From: Streptomyces cyaneofuscatus
GTDB lineage: Bacteria > Actinomycetota > Actinomycetes > Streptomycetales > Streptomycetaceae
Assembly: GCF_000718135.1 (NCBI RefSeq)
Contig: NZ_JOEM01000008.1
Coordinates: 310,001 to 374,000 of the forward strand
Reading direction: 5' to 3'
Length of the DNA stretch: 64,000 bases
A program made the position numbers and the translations under genes. The notes below the pieces were generated by a model. It was not told where the DNA came from. It saw only the letters and a program-made list of their open reading frames with translations, and searched no databases. Below, piece after piece: positions 1 to 8,202 of the stretch (position 1 is its first letter; every line of letters begins with the position of its first letter).

Positions 1-1553
1 CGTGTGGAGCGGATGGCGGCGCGGGCGGCGTTGGCACCGGGGGCTCCGTGCACTCCCCCGCCCGGGTGTGCTGACGCGGACGCCAGGTACAGCCCTCGTA
101 CCGGTGTTTCGGGGCGGCCGGTTCCAGGAACCGGCCGGAACACCAACTGTTGGTGTATCGAGGCCGTGCCCGCGTTGATGGCTCCGTTGTGCAGATTGGC
201 GTCCGCGGCCTGCAGGGAAAGCGGGGTGAGAATCCGCCGGGCCCGGATGCGGCTGCGGAAGCCGGGCGCGTAGCGCTCCACCTGCTGTTCCACCCGGTCG
301 GCCATGCGCTCCGACTCCCCTCCGTTCCACGCGCCGGTCAGCCCTTCCGCACCTGCGTCCGCCTTCACCGTGTGGGGCACATGCGTGTAGGCCCACGCCG
401 ATTCGGTGTCCCGGGGGGACCTGGACGCGTCCGCCGTGGTCATCTGCCCCATCAGCAGGAACGGACGGTCGGGGACGAGGCCGCGGGCGATCTGGGACGC
501 GAACCGGGTGAGTTCGTCGACGCCTTCCGCCAGGTGAACGGTGCCCGCCGATGCGGCAGCCGCGTTGCTCCAGGGAATGGGCCCGTTCAGCGCCCAGTCC
601 ACCTTGAACGTGGCGAAGTCCCACTGGAACCGCCGCATGTCGTCCAGCAGCCGACCGGGCAGATGCTCCGAGGCGACCAGCGAGCCGTAGAGACTCGGAG
701 CGGACACATCGGCCAGCACAGCACGACGAGCGGGAATCGCCTCCCCGGACTCCGTACGGACGCCTACGGCGCGCCCCTGCCGTACGACGATCTCGGTCAC
801 CCGGTGGCCGCACCGCACGCTTCCCCCGCGGCCCTCCAACCGCCGCACCAGCGCGGTGGTGAGCGCCCCGGCGCCGCCGACCGGAACGGGGAAGCCGAGC
901 GACTGCCCCAGCATGGACATCAGCCACCCGAAGCCGCCGCTGCCCGCCGCCTCGGGGGACAGATCCGCGTGAAGAGCGTTGCCTGCGAGCAACAGCCGAC
1001 CGCCCTGGCCGTCGAACTCCTCCTCGCCCAGCCTGCGAACCGGAAGGAGCAGACTACGGGCCAGCCGCAGCCCACCCGCCGCCCTCAGGCGCGCTGCCAG
1101 CACCGCCCCGGAGCGGACGGGCGGGAAGGGAGAGAACAGCGCGCGGGTGATCTCGTCGCCCAGCTGGTCCCAGATGCGGCAGAGGCCCAGCCAGCCGTCG
1201 CCGTCGCCGGGTGCGAAGCGGTCGAGGCCGGCGGCGGTGGCCGATCGGTCGCGGTCCAGTACAGCGCAGCTGCCGTCGAGCAAGGGGTGGGCGAGCACCT
1301 GGGGCGCATGACTCCAGCGGAGCCCCTCGCGGTGCAGACCCAGTCGTGCCAGCACGGGGGAAGCGGCTGCCAGGGGGTAGAAGGAGCTGAACAGGTCGTT
1401 GACGTACTCCGGGTGGACCGCGCGGTCACTGCGCACTGCTCCGCCCGGTTCGTCCTGCGCTTCCAGCACTTCCACCGACCAGCCGGCGTCCGCGAGCAGG
1501 TTCGCCGCCACCAGCCCGTTCGGTCCGCTGCCGATCACCACTGCGTCGACCAT
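1..1553 (-). CDS. FAD-dependent oxidoreductase, phytoene-desaturase-like (3' end cut by window)
   Basis: The start is an ATG at 1553, and the frame stays open to the window edge (about 517 codons). The N-terminus has the FAD-binding dinucleotide fold with GSGPNG near residues 8-13 and an acidic residue at the end of the second strand. Close to the cut end is the second FAD motif, PGGGVHGAPGANAA, which is typical of the C-terminus of the COG1233 phytoene dehydrogenase/carotenoid isomerase family, so only a few residues should be missing. The family oxidises or isomerises hydrophobic or amine substrates using FAD; the substrate cannot be read from the sequence. The gene follows an SRPBCC gene by 37 bases on the same strand, so the two are probably co-transcribed. 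Confidence 0.85.
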   Translation of the reverse strand, partial: MVDAVVIGSGPNGLVAANLLADAGWSVEVLEAQDEPGGAVRSDRAVHPEYVNDLFSSFYPLAAASPVLARLGLHREGLRWSHAPQVLAHPLLDGSCAVLDRDRSATAAGLDRFAPGDGDGWLGLCRIWDQLGDEITRALFSPFPPVRSGAVLAARLRAAGGLRLARSLLLPVRRLGEEEFDGQGGRLLLAGNALHADLSPEAAGSGGFGWLMSMLGQSLGFPVPVGGAGALTTALVRRLEGRGGSVRCGHRVTEIVVRQGRAVGVRTESGEAIPARRAVLADVSAPSLYGSLVASEHLPGRLLDDMRRFQWDFATFKVDWALNGPIPWSNAAAASAGTVHLAEGVDELTRFASQIARGLVPDRPFLLMGQMTTADASRSPRDTESAWAYTHVPHTVKADAGAEGLTGAWNGGESERMADRVEQQVERYAPGFRSRIRARRILTPLSLQAADANLHNGAINAGTASIHQQLVFRPVPGTGRPETPVRGLYLASASAHPGGGVHGAPGANAARAAIRST

Positions 1554-1590
1554 ACGTGTCATCCTCTGTGCGGGAAGCGGGTTGTTCTCA

Positions 1591-2073
1591 TCACCGGTCG
1601 GCTCGGGCGCCGGTGCGCGCGCCGGCGCCCGAGTTCGCGGGCGTGACGCGTTCCACGAGTCGGGCGAGGCGCGCCAGCATGGTGCGGTGGCGAATCTGGA
1701 TGAGGGAGTCCAGCAGTACGTTGTGCAAGGTGCCGCCCAAGCCTCGCAGCGGGTGCTCGTCCACGATCACGAGGGTCTTGTCGCCCCACGGCCGGATATC
1801 CAGGGCGATACGGGCCGAACCCAGCGCACCCGCTTCGGCTTCCAGCTCCAGGGCGCGGGGCCGTTCGATGCGTCGGACCACGGTGCGGCCGGTGAACTCC
1901 TTGGGCCCCAGGCGCACGCTGTAGGTGATCGACGACCCCGTTTCCGGCCAGTCACCGCTCTCCCGACGGGATCCGGAGGTGCCCACCACCCATTCACCGT
2001 AGAGACGTTCGTCTTCCAACACCGCCCACACGGCGGAGGGCGAACGGTCTATGAGGTGGTGTCGAGCAGCCAT
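1591..2073 (-). CDS. SRPBCC-fold (polyketide cyclase/START-like) protein
   Basis: This encodes a 160-residue protein that opens with the typical helix-grip pattern (RSPSAVWAVLEDERLYGEWVVG), and its later strands (ITYSVRLGPKEF, LELEAEAG, ALDIRPWGDKT) fit the SRPBCC ligand-binding fold. The C-terminal long helix carries RHRTMLARLARLVERV. Such proteins bind hydrophobic ligands or act as cyclases or aromatases; no catalytic residue can be assigned. It lies upstream of the FAD oxidoreductase on the same strand and probably works with it on one hydrophobic substrate. The start is the ATG at 2073. Confidence 0.8.
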   Translation of the reverse strand: MAARHHLIDRSPSAVWAVLEDERLYGEWVVGTSGSRRESGDWPETGSSITYSVRLGPKEFTGRTVVRRIERPRALELEAEAGALGSARIALDIRPWGDKTLVIVDEHPLRGLGGTLHNVLLDSLIQIRHRTMLARLARLVERVTPANSGAGARTGARADR

Positions 2074-2373
2074 GTCTTCCTCGGTCCGTCGGTTGAGCCT
2101 GCTGGGTCAGGTGTGCTGCCGCTTGCGAGTACCACCGATTGCTGCCGGGAAACATGGAAGCCGCCCTTCGCGAAGGCGCCGTGCGTCTGCAGGATCATGG
2201 GAGACGGTCAGCAGCTCACAGCCCCGCCCGAAGCCTCACAAGTCAGCATCAGTACCGCTGGAGGACACTTCCGGGCACCGAGGACCCGCCAGGATCAATA
2301 ACTCATCCCACCTGCTTTCACCAGGGGAAACGCAGGTCGACAAGGACTCTGCCACACCCACGAGGAGACAGAC
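2074..2373. other. divergent intergenic region between SRPBCC and dhaK
   Basis: This 300-base region separates two divergent operons and holds no convincing gene. A perfect 12-bp palindrome, CCTTCGCGAAGG, lies at 2165-2176 and could be an operator. A Shine-Dalgarno-like GAGGAG stretch at 2362-2367 serves the GTG start of dhaK. No clear -35/-10 pair was identified by eye. Confidence 0.5.
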
Positions 2374-3366
2374 GTGAAAATGCTCATCAACGTCCCCGAG
2401 ACCGTCGTCGCCGACGCCCTGCGGGGCATGGCCGCCGCCCACCCGGAACTGACCGTCGACGTGGAGAACCGGGTCGTCGTACGGCGGGACGCGCCGGTGG
2501 CCGGGAAGGTGGCGCTCGTCTCGGGGGGCGGATCGGGGCACGAGCCGTTGCATGCCGGGTTCGTCGGGCCCGGGATGCTGTCGGCCGCCTGTCCCGGGGA
2601 GGTGTTCACCTCGCCCGTGCCGGACCAGATGGTGCGGGCGGCAGCGGCGGCGGACAGCGGGGCGGGGGTGCTCTTCGTCGTCAAGAACTACACCGGTGAC
2701 GTGCTGAACTTCGAGATGGCCGCCGAGCTCGCCGAGGACGAGGGCATCCAGGTCACCCAGGTCGTGGTGGACGACGACGTGGCGGTGAGCGACAGCACCT
2801 TCACGGCCGGGCGGCGCGGTACGGGGGCGACGCTCTTCGTCGAGAAGATCGCGGGGGCGGCGGCGGACGAGGGCGCGCCCCTGGAGCGGGTGGCCTCGGT
2901 GGCCCGGCAGGTGAACGAGGCCACCCGGAGCTTCGGGGTGGCCCTCAGCGCGGTCACCACCCCGGCGAAGGGCAGCCCCACCTTCGATCTGCCCTCCGGT
3001 GAGCTGGAGTTGGGCATCGGCATCCACGGTGAGCCGGGGCGGGAGCGGCGGCCGATGATGACCTCGGGCGAGATCGCCGACTTCGCGGTGGATGCGGTGC
3101 TGGAGGACCTCCGGCCGGACGGCCCCGTGCTGGCGCTGGTCAACGGGATGGGGGCGACGCCCCTGCTGGAGCTGTACGGGTTCAACGCCGAGGTCCAGCG
3201 GGTGCTCTCCGAACGGGGTGTGCCGGTGGCTCGTACGCTCGTGGGGAACTACGTCACCTCGCTCGACATGGCAGGCTGCTCGGTGACGCTGTGCCAGGTC
3301 GACGAGGAGCTGCTGCGGCTGTGGGACGCGCCCGTGGAGACGCCCGCGCTCCGCTGGGGCAGGTGA
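2374..3366 (+). CDS. dhaK: dihydroxyacetone kinase subunit DhaK
   Basis: The product is a 330-residue DhaK, the usual length. DhaK binds dihydroxyacetone covalently as a hemiaminal so that DhaL can pass it a phosphoryl group. The nucleotide-free substrate pocket is recognisable: SGGGSGHEP at residues 50-58, Asp109 in YTGDVLNF, and His218 in GIGIHGEPG, the covalent substrate-binding histidine at the same number as in E. coli. The start is GTG at 2374, preceded by GAGGAG; an ATG two codons later is possible. It is the first gene of the dhaKLM operon, with dhaL starting 75 bases downstream. Confidence 0.95.
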   Translation: MKMLINVPETVVADALRGMAAAHPELTVDVENRVVVRRDAPVAGKVALVSGGGSGHEPLHAGFVGPGMLSAACPGEVFTSPVPDQMVRAAAAADSGAGVLFVVKNYTGDVLNFEMAAELAEDEGIQVTQVVVDDDVAVSDSTFTAGRRGTGATLFVEKIAGAAADEGAPLERVASVARQVNEATRSFGVALSAVTTPAKGSPTFDLPSGELELGIGIHGEPGRERRPMMTSGEIADFAVDAVLEDLRPDGPVLALVNGMGATPLLELYGFNAEVQRVLSERGVPVARTLVGNYVTSLDMAGCSVTLCQVDEELLRLWDAPVETPALRWGR

Positions 3367-3440
3367 GCCCCGCGCCGGACCCGACCGTGCTCGTCACCCG
3401 TACCGACCGTGCCGGACAGGCCCGGGGAACAGGAGATCAT

Positions 3441-4055
3441 GTGCTGGACGCCGACTTCTTCCGCCGCTGGATGGCGGCCACCGCGACCGCCGTGGACCGT
3501 GAGGCGGACCGACTGACCGAACTGGACTCGGCGATCGGGGACGCCGACCACGGCAGCAACCTCCAGCGCGGTTTCACGGCGGTGGCGGCCGTGCTGGAGA
3601 AGGAAGCGCCCGCGACCCCGGGCGCGGTGCTGACCCTGGCGGGGCGGCAGCTGATCTCGACCGTCGGCGGGGCGTCCGGGCCGCTGTACGGGACGCTGCT
3701 GCGCCGTACGGGCAAGGCGCTCGGCGAGGACGCCGAGGTGACGCGGGACCAGCTCGCCCAGGCGTTCGCCGCGGGTGTCGCAGCGGTGGGGCAGCTCGGC
3801 GGGGCGCAGGCCGGGGACAAGACGATGCTGGACGCGCTGCTGCCGGCGGCGGAGGCCCTGGCCTCGTCGTTCCAGGGGGCTGCGGACGCGGCCCGCGCGG
3901 GCGCCGAGGCCACGGTGCCGTTGCAGGCGCGCAAGGGGCGGGCCAGCTATCTCGGCGAGCGCAGCATCGGCCACCAGGACCCGGGGGCGACGTCGGCGGC
4001 CCTGCTGGTGGAGGCGTTGGCGGAGACCGCGCGGGACGGGGGTGCGGAGGCATGA
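3441..4055 (+). CDS. dhaL: dihydroxyacetone kinase subunit DhaL
   Basis: This encodes 204 residues from a GTG at 3441 preceded by AGGAGA. A longer reading from 3291 would overlap dhaK and is less likely. DhaL carries the ADP cofactor and moves phosphate between DhaM and DhaK-bound dihydroxyacetone. The metal-binding aspartates are visible in LDSAIGDADHGSN at residues 29, 34 and 36, matching Asp30/35/37 of E. coli DhaL. The helical barrel motif GGASGPLYGT, typical of the family, follows. Its stop overlaps the dhaM start as ATGA, which indicates translational coupling. Confidence 0.95.
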   Translation: MLDADFFRRWMAATATAVDREADRLTELDSAIGDADHGSNLQRGFTAVAAVLEKEAPATPGAVLTLAGRQLISTVGGASGPLYGTLLRRTGKALGEDAEVTRDQLAQAFAAGVAAVGQLGGAQAGDKTMLDALLPAAEALASSFQGAADAARAGAEATVPLQARKGRASYLGERSIGHQDPGATSAALLVEALAETARDGGAEA

Positions 4056-4462
4056 GCGGCGCACCGCAGGTGGGCATCGTGCTGGTCTCGCACAGCGGTC
4101 CGGTCGCGGAGGCGGTGGCCGAGCTGGCCCGGGGCCTCGCCGCCGGCGGCGTGACGGCCCCCGTCGCGGCGGCGGGCGGGCTGCCGAACGGCGGGCTCGG
4201 CACCAGCGCCGAGCTGATCGGCCGGGCCGCCGCCTCGGTGGACCGGGGCGCCGGGGTGGCGGTTCTCGTGGATCTGGGGAGCGCCGTCCTCACGGTGAAG
4301 GCGATGCTCGCCGAGGGCGACGAGCTGCCGGAGAACACGCGACTGGTCGACGCCCCGTTCGTGGAGGGCGCGGTCGCCGCCGTGGTGACCGCGTCGTCCG
4401 GCGGGGACATCGGCGCGGTGGAGGCGGCGGCCTCGGAGGCGTACGGCTACCGCAAGACGTAG
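4052..4462 (+). CDS. dhaM: PTS-dependent phosphoryl donor subunit DhaM
   Basis: This is a 136-residue protein of the EIIA-mannose-like fold. LVSHSGPVAEAV places the phosphorylated histidine at residue 14, and GTSAEL and LVDLGSAVLT are family signatures. It has only the EIIA-like domain, without the HPr and enzyme I domains that are fused in E. coli DhaM, so it must take phosphate from HPr and enzyme I encoded elsewhere. It is coupled to dhaL by an ATGA overlap and closes the operon. Confidence 0.93.
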   Translation: MSGAPQVGIVLVSHSGPVAEAVAELARGLAAGGVTAPVAAAGGLPNGGLGTSAELIGRAAASVDRGAGVAVLVDLGSAVLTVKAMLAEGDELPENTRLVDAPFVEGAVAAVVTASSGGDIGAVEAAASEAYGYRKT

Positions 4463-4568
4463 TCGTACGACGGGTGGGGGCGGGGTCCGCGATGCGGCTC
4501 CGTCCCCTTCCGCCTGTGCAGCGCCCGTCGGTTGGCGTGCCGCGCACCGTGCTTGCAGACTTGACGAC

Positions 4569-5075
4569 ATGTCGGCAGGCAAGCGCAGTGCGGGGCTTCT
4601 TCTCTTCCGGACCACGGGTACGGGGGGCGAGCGGGATGTCGAGGTGCTGATCGGGCACATGGGCGGACCGTTCTGGGCCGGACGGGAGGAGGCCGCCTGG
4701 TCGGTGCCGAAGGGTGAGTACGGCCCCGACGAGGAGCCGGAGGCGGCCGCGCGGCGGGAGTTCGAGGAGGAGCTGGGGGTGCCGGTGCCGGACGGGGTCT
4801 GGCTGCCGCTCGGCGAGTCGCGTCAGCGCAGCGGCAAGACGGTGACCGTGTGGGCGGTGGAGGCCGAGCTGGAGGTGGCCTCCGTGGTGCCGGGGACGTT
4901 CACGATGGAGTGGCCGCGCGGCTCCGGCGTGCAGCAGGAGTTCCCGGAGATGGACCGGTTCGCCTGGTGCACGCCGGAGCAGGCCGCCGAACTGCTGATC
5001 GTCGGCCAGCGCGTCTTCGTGAAGCGGCTGCGCGCTCAGGTGCGCGGGGAGGCCGCCGCTTCCCCGGAGGCGTAG
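4569..5075 (+). CDS. Nudix hydrolase domain protein
   Basis: The 168-residue product has a full Nudix box, G(5)E(7)REFEEELGV, at about residues 52-74, which binds the divalent metal and hydrolyses nucleoside diphosphates linked to another moiety. The N-terminus (SAGLLLFR) and VPKGEYGPDE are typical of the small stand-alone NUDIX group. The substrate is unknown. There is no clear ribosome site before the ATG. A CAGACT -10-like box at 4556-4561, with TTGGCG 18 bp upstream, would place the transcript start on the ATG, so the mRNA may be leaderless. The 3' end overlaps the convergent ABC-F gene by 40 bases. Confidence 0.9.
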   Translation: MSAGKRSAGLLLFRTTGTGGERDVEVLIGHMGGPFWAGREEAAWSVPKGEYGPDEEPEAAARREFEEELGVPVPDGVWLPLGESRQRSGKTVTVWAVEAELEVASVVPGTFTMEWPRGSGVQQEFPEMDRFAWCTPEQAAELLIVGQRVFVKRLRAQVRGEAAASPEA

Positions 5076-6724
5076 GCCGGTTCCGGGCGGGAGACCGGGC
5101 GGCCGGACCGCAGCTCCAGGACGTCACCGGTGAAGCGGGCGCGGAAGCTGCGGTCGTGCGAGACCACGACGACGGCTCCCGGGTACTGCGCGAGGGCCGC
5201 TTCCACCTCCTCCACCAGGCTCAGCGCGATGTGGTTCGTCGGCTCGTCCAGCACCAGCAGATCGGCCGGGCGGGTCACCAGCCGCGCCAGGGCCAGTCGG
5301 CGCTGCTGGCCGATGGAGAGCGACGCGACCGGCACGCCGAGGTCCTCGGGGCGGAACAGGCCGAGGCCGAGGAGCTCGTCCGCGTACTCGTCGGGGAAGC
5401 CCGGGCGCCCCGCCGCGAAGGTGGCGAGCAGGGTGCGCCGGGTCGGCCGGGCCGGCAGCTCCTGCGGGAGGTAGCCGACCCGGGCGCGGCGGAGGACCGT
5501 CCCGGTGTCGGGCGCCAGGTCCCCGGCGAGAACCCGCAACAGCGTGGTCTTCCCGGCCCCGTTGTCCCCGGTGACCAGCAGGCGGGCCCCGGCCTCCACG
5601 CGCAGGGCGGGGAGGTGGAGCCGCTCCCCCACGGAGACGTCCTCCAGCTCGGCCAGGGGGCCGTCGAAAGCGCTGGACTCCCCCGCCAGGGCCGGGCGGC
5701 CGGTGAAGGCGAGCGGCTTCGGCGGGGCCGGTACGGGTGTGCGCCGCAGCGCCTCCAGCCGGGTGCGCGCCGCCCTGACCTGGCCGGAGAGTTTGGCCTC
5801 GTGGGAGCGGCGGTGCTTGCCGAACCCCTGCTTCGGGTCCTTGCCCGTCGCCGCGAGCCGCTGTCCTGCGGCGTCCACCAGCTCCGCCGTACGGGCCAGG
5901 TCGCTCAGGTACTCCTGGTGCTCCTGCGCCCAGCGGCGGCGGGCCGCCGCCTTGGCGGTGCGGTAGCCGTCCCAGCCGTCGCCGTACCGGGTGACCGTGC
6001 GCAGGTCGCGGTCGACCTCCAGGATCACCGAGGTGACCCGCTCCAGGAACGCCCGGTCGTGGGTGATGGCGACGACGGTGCCCCGGTGGGCGCGCAGGTG
6101 CTCCTCCAGCCAGTTCACCGCCCGTACGTCCAGGTGGTTGGTCGGCTCGTCCAGGAGCAGCAGCTCGGGGGCGGCCGCCAGGACGCAGGCGAGGGCGAGG
6201 CGGGACTGTTCGCCGCCGGAGAGGGTGGAGAGCGCGCGGTCGCGGGTGAGGTGGGCGAGGCCCAGGCCGTGGAGAGCGGCCTCGGTACGGGCGTCGGCGC
6301 GGTAGCCGTCGCGCTCCTCGTAGGCGGTGAGGAGGTCTCCGTACGCGGCGAGTTCCGCCTCCGTGGCCTCGCGCCCCGCCGAGAGTGACTCCTCCGCCTC
6401 GCGGATGGCCACCTCCAGGGCGCGGAGTTCGGCCAGGGCCGCGTCGACGGCGTCCTGCACGGTGTCGGCCGGATCGAGGGCGAGGGTCTGGGCGAGATAG
6501 CCCGTGGAGCCGGGGAAGCGGACGGTGATCTCGCCGCTGTCCGGGCGCTCGGCCCCGGCGAGCAGCCGGAGCAGGGTGGACTTGCCGGAGCCGTTCTCGC
6601 CGATGACGGCGGCCTTCTCGCCGGGGCGGACGGTGAGCGTCACCTGGTCGAGTACGGAGCGGTCCCCGTACGCCTTGGAGACGTCCTTCATGGTCAGTTG
6701 GGCGCGGTCGCGCTGGGGGTGCAT
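5036..6724 (-). CDS. ABC-F family ATPase (ribosome-associated translation/resistance factor)
   Basis: This encodes 562 residues with two ABC nucleotide-binding domains and no membrane segments, the hallmark of ABC-F proteins. Domain 1 has GENGSGKS, LSGGEQ and LLLDEPTNHLD; domain 2 has GDNGAGKT, LSIGQQRR and VLDEPTNH. A charged linker lies between them (roughly residues 230-330, rich in Arg, Lys and Gln). ABC-F proteins bind the ribosomal E site and either rescue stalled ribosomes or give antibiotic resistance. The start is taken as the ATG at 6724 (MHPQRDRAQL), with an AGGGA-like site upstream; an ATG at 6691 is an alternative. A leader peptide at 6978-6952 and about 225 bases of structured leader precede it, suggesting translation-sensing control. 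Confidence 0.9.
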   Translation of the reverse strand: MHPQRDRAQLTMKDVSKAYGDRSVLDQVTLTVRPGEKAAVIGENGSGKSTLLRLLAGAERPDSGEITVRFPGSTGYLAQTLALDPADTVQDAVDAALAELRALEVAIREAEESLSAGREATEAELAAYGDLLTAYEERDGYRADARTEAALHGLGLAHLTRDRALSTLSGGEQSRLALACVLAAAPELLLLDEPTNHLDVRAVNWLEEHLRAHRGTVVAITHDRAFLERVTSVILEVDRDLRTVTRYGDGWDGYRTAKAAARRRWAQEHQEYLSDLARTAELVDAAGQRLAATGKDPKQGFGKHRRSHEAKLSGQVRAARTRLEALRRTPVPAPPKPLAFTGRPALAGESSAFDGPLAELEDVSVGERLHLPALRVEAGARLLVTGDNGAGKTTLLRVLAGDLAPDTGTVLRRARVGYLPQELPARPTRRTLLATFAAGRPGFPDEYADELLGLGLFRPEDLGVPVASLSIGQQRRLALARLVTRPADLLVLDEPTNHIALSLVEEVEAALAQYPGAVVVVSHDRSFRARFTGDVLELRSGRPVSRPEPAYASGEAAASPRT

Positions 6725-6951
6725 GGGTGCCTGTTCCCTGATTCCTGGGGTGACGGCCCGCGGCGGCGCGTACGAAGACGCGCGGGGGCGGGGCGTGACA
6801 CGTGGGTGTCCGGACGGCGGAGGGACAGCGGCACACCGGGGGCGGATACGGCCGAACCCGCCCGGTGCGGTCACGGGCGGTGCTCGGCGGTCGGCCGGTA
6901 TGCCTCAGCCGGTGACGTCAGGCGTCACGCGGCGGCTGTCCGGGCCGGGAA

Positions 6952-6978
6952 TCAGCGGAAGTAGTAGTACGAACGCAT
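6952..6978 (-). CDS. short leader peptide MRSYYYFR upstream of the ABC-F gene
   Basis: An eight-codon reading frame ATG-CGT-TCG-TAC-TAC-TAC-TTC-CGC-TGA encodes MRSYYYFR. A TACACT box at 6991-6986 lies seven bases before the ATG, so the transcript may begin at or beside the start codon, giving a leaderless mini-ORF. Four aromatic codons in a row suit a ribosome-stalling attenuator. It lies 227 bases upstream of the ABC-F start and just past the terminator of the upstream gene. Function is inferred from position only. Confidence 0.55.
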   Translation of the reverse strand: MRSYYYFR

Positions 6979-6985
6979 GGCATCG

Positions 6986-6991
6986 AGTGTA
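6986..6991 (-). promoter_or_regulatory. candidate -10 box for the ABC-F leader transcript
   Basis: TACACT on the minus strand, spaced to start transcription at the ATG of the MRSYYYFR mini-ORF. No good -35 box is visible because the upstream DNA is the terminator stem of the alcohol dehydrogenase gene. Confidence 0.4.
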
Positions 6992-6999
6992 GCGGCCGG

Positions 7000-7040
7000 C
7001 CGATTGCGGGGCCGGGGATTTTTACCGGCCCCGCAATCGG
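7000..7040 (-). terminator. intrinsic terminator of the alcohol dehydrogenase gene
   Basis: A perfect 16-bp stem (7000-7015 with 7025-7040) and a 9-base loop lie 15 bases beyond the stop of the alcohol dehydrogenase. The stem is nearly all G and C apart from its CCGATTG end. It insulates the ABC-F leader promoter from upstream transcription. Confidence 0.8.
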
Positions 7041-7055
7041 CGTACGGGAACGGGC

Positions 7056-8096
7056 TCAGCCGTTCGGCAGGATCACCGCGCGGCCGTTGATCCGGCCGTC
7101 GTGCAACCGCTCGTAGGCGAGCGGGGCCTCGTCGATGGAGTACGTCTCCACGTGGACGTCGACGGCGCCCGCGTGGGCCAGGTCGAGCACCTCGGCCAGT
7201 TCCTTGCGCGAGCCCCAGTAGGGGGCGCTGACGCTCGTGCCGTACGGCAGCGTTCCGAAGCCGACCGGGAGCGCGCCGCCGCCGATGCCGACGATGGTGA
7301 CGTCTCCGTCGACCCGGGCGACGGCCCCGGCGGTCTCCACGGTGGGCGGGGCGCCGACGAAGTCCAGCACGACGTGCGCGCCGAGTCCCCCGGTCAGCTC
7401 CTTGACGCGGGCCGCCGCCTTCTCGTCGGAGAGGACGGCCTCGTGCGCGCCGACGGCCCTGGCCAGGTCGAGCTTCTCCTCGGTGACGTCGAGGGCGATG
7501 ACCCGGGCGGCCGTCATGGCGCGCAGGAGCTGGATCGCGACGTGCCCGAGGCCCCCGGTGCCGATGACGACGGCCGTCGCACCGGGCACGAGCTTCGGCA
7601 GCGAGCGCTTGATCGCGTGGTACGGGGTGAGTCCGGCGTCCGTGAGCGACACCGTCTTCACCGGGTCCAGGTCGCCGATCGGCACGAGGTGGCGGGGGTC
7701 GTCGACGATCATGTACTCGGCCATGGCGCCGGGGGCGCCGAGCCCGGGCGGCATGATGCCGAGCTCCTTGGCGCGCAGGCAGTAGTTCTCCTTGCCCTCG
7801 GCGCAGTTCACGCAGATGCCGCAGCCCCAGGGCCCGTACACCGCGACGGAGTCGCCCTCCGAGAGGCCGTGCACGCCGTCGCCGAGGGCGGCGACCGTGC
7901 CGACGCCCTCGTGGCCGAGGGTGAGGGGCAGCGGGAAGGGGATCTGGTCGGCGGGCCAGCTCATCACCGCGATGTCGGAGTGGCAGACACCGGCGGCGGT
8001 GACCTTCAGCAGGACCTGGCCGGGGCCGGGCTCGGGGTCCGGCACGGTGACGACCTCGGGGGCTGCACCGACGGCCCGGTACTGGACGGCTTTCAT
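7056..8096 (-). CDS. zinc-dependent alcohol dehydrogenase (MDR family)
   Basis: The 346-residue product has the full zinc alcohol dehydrogenase pattern. Catalytic zinc ligands are in AGVCHSD and GHEGVG, and the structural zinc lobe is C-x2-C-x2-C-x7-C in CGICVNCAEGKENYC. The NAD-binding site is GTGGLGHVAIQLL. It oxidises primary alcohols to aldehydes, or the reverse, with NAD(H); substrate range is unknown. The start is the ATG at 8096, which has a strong GAGGAG site; longer readings upstream lack one. It is transcribed towards the perfect terminator at 7000-7040. The adjacent SDR-TetR pair lies upstream. Confidence 0.92.
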   Translation of the reverse strand: MKAVQYRAVGAAPEVVTVPDPEPGPGQVLLKVTAAGVCHSDIAVMSWPADQIPFPLPLTLGHEGVGTVAALGDGVHGLSEGDSVAVYGPWGCGICVNCAEGKENYCLRAKELGIMPPGLGAPGAMAEYMIVDDPRHLVPIGDLDPVKTVSLTDAGLTPYHAIKRSLPKLVPGATAVVIGTGGLGHVAIQLLRAMTAARVIALDVTEEKLDLARAVGAHEAVLSDEKAAARVKELTGGLGAHVVLDFVGAPPTVETAGAVARVDGDVTIVGIGGGALPVGFGTLPYGTSVSAPYWGSRKELAEVLDLAHAGAVDVHVETYSIDEAPLAYERLHDGRINGRAVILPNG

Positions 8097-8202
8097 GGGT
8101 CTCCTCGCTTCTTCGCTGCCTGGTGCTCTTGCTGTCGGCCCCCCGTGATGTCCCGCAGGTCCTTTGTCGCCCGCGGCTCCCCCGCCCGCCACCCGGGCGC
8201 CG

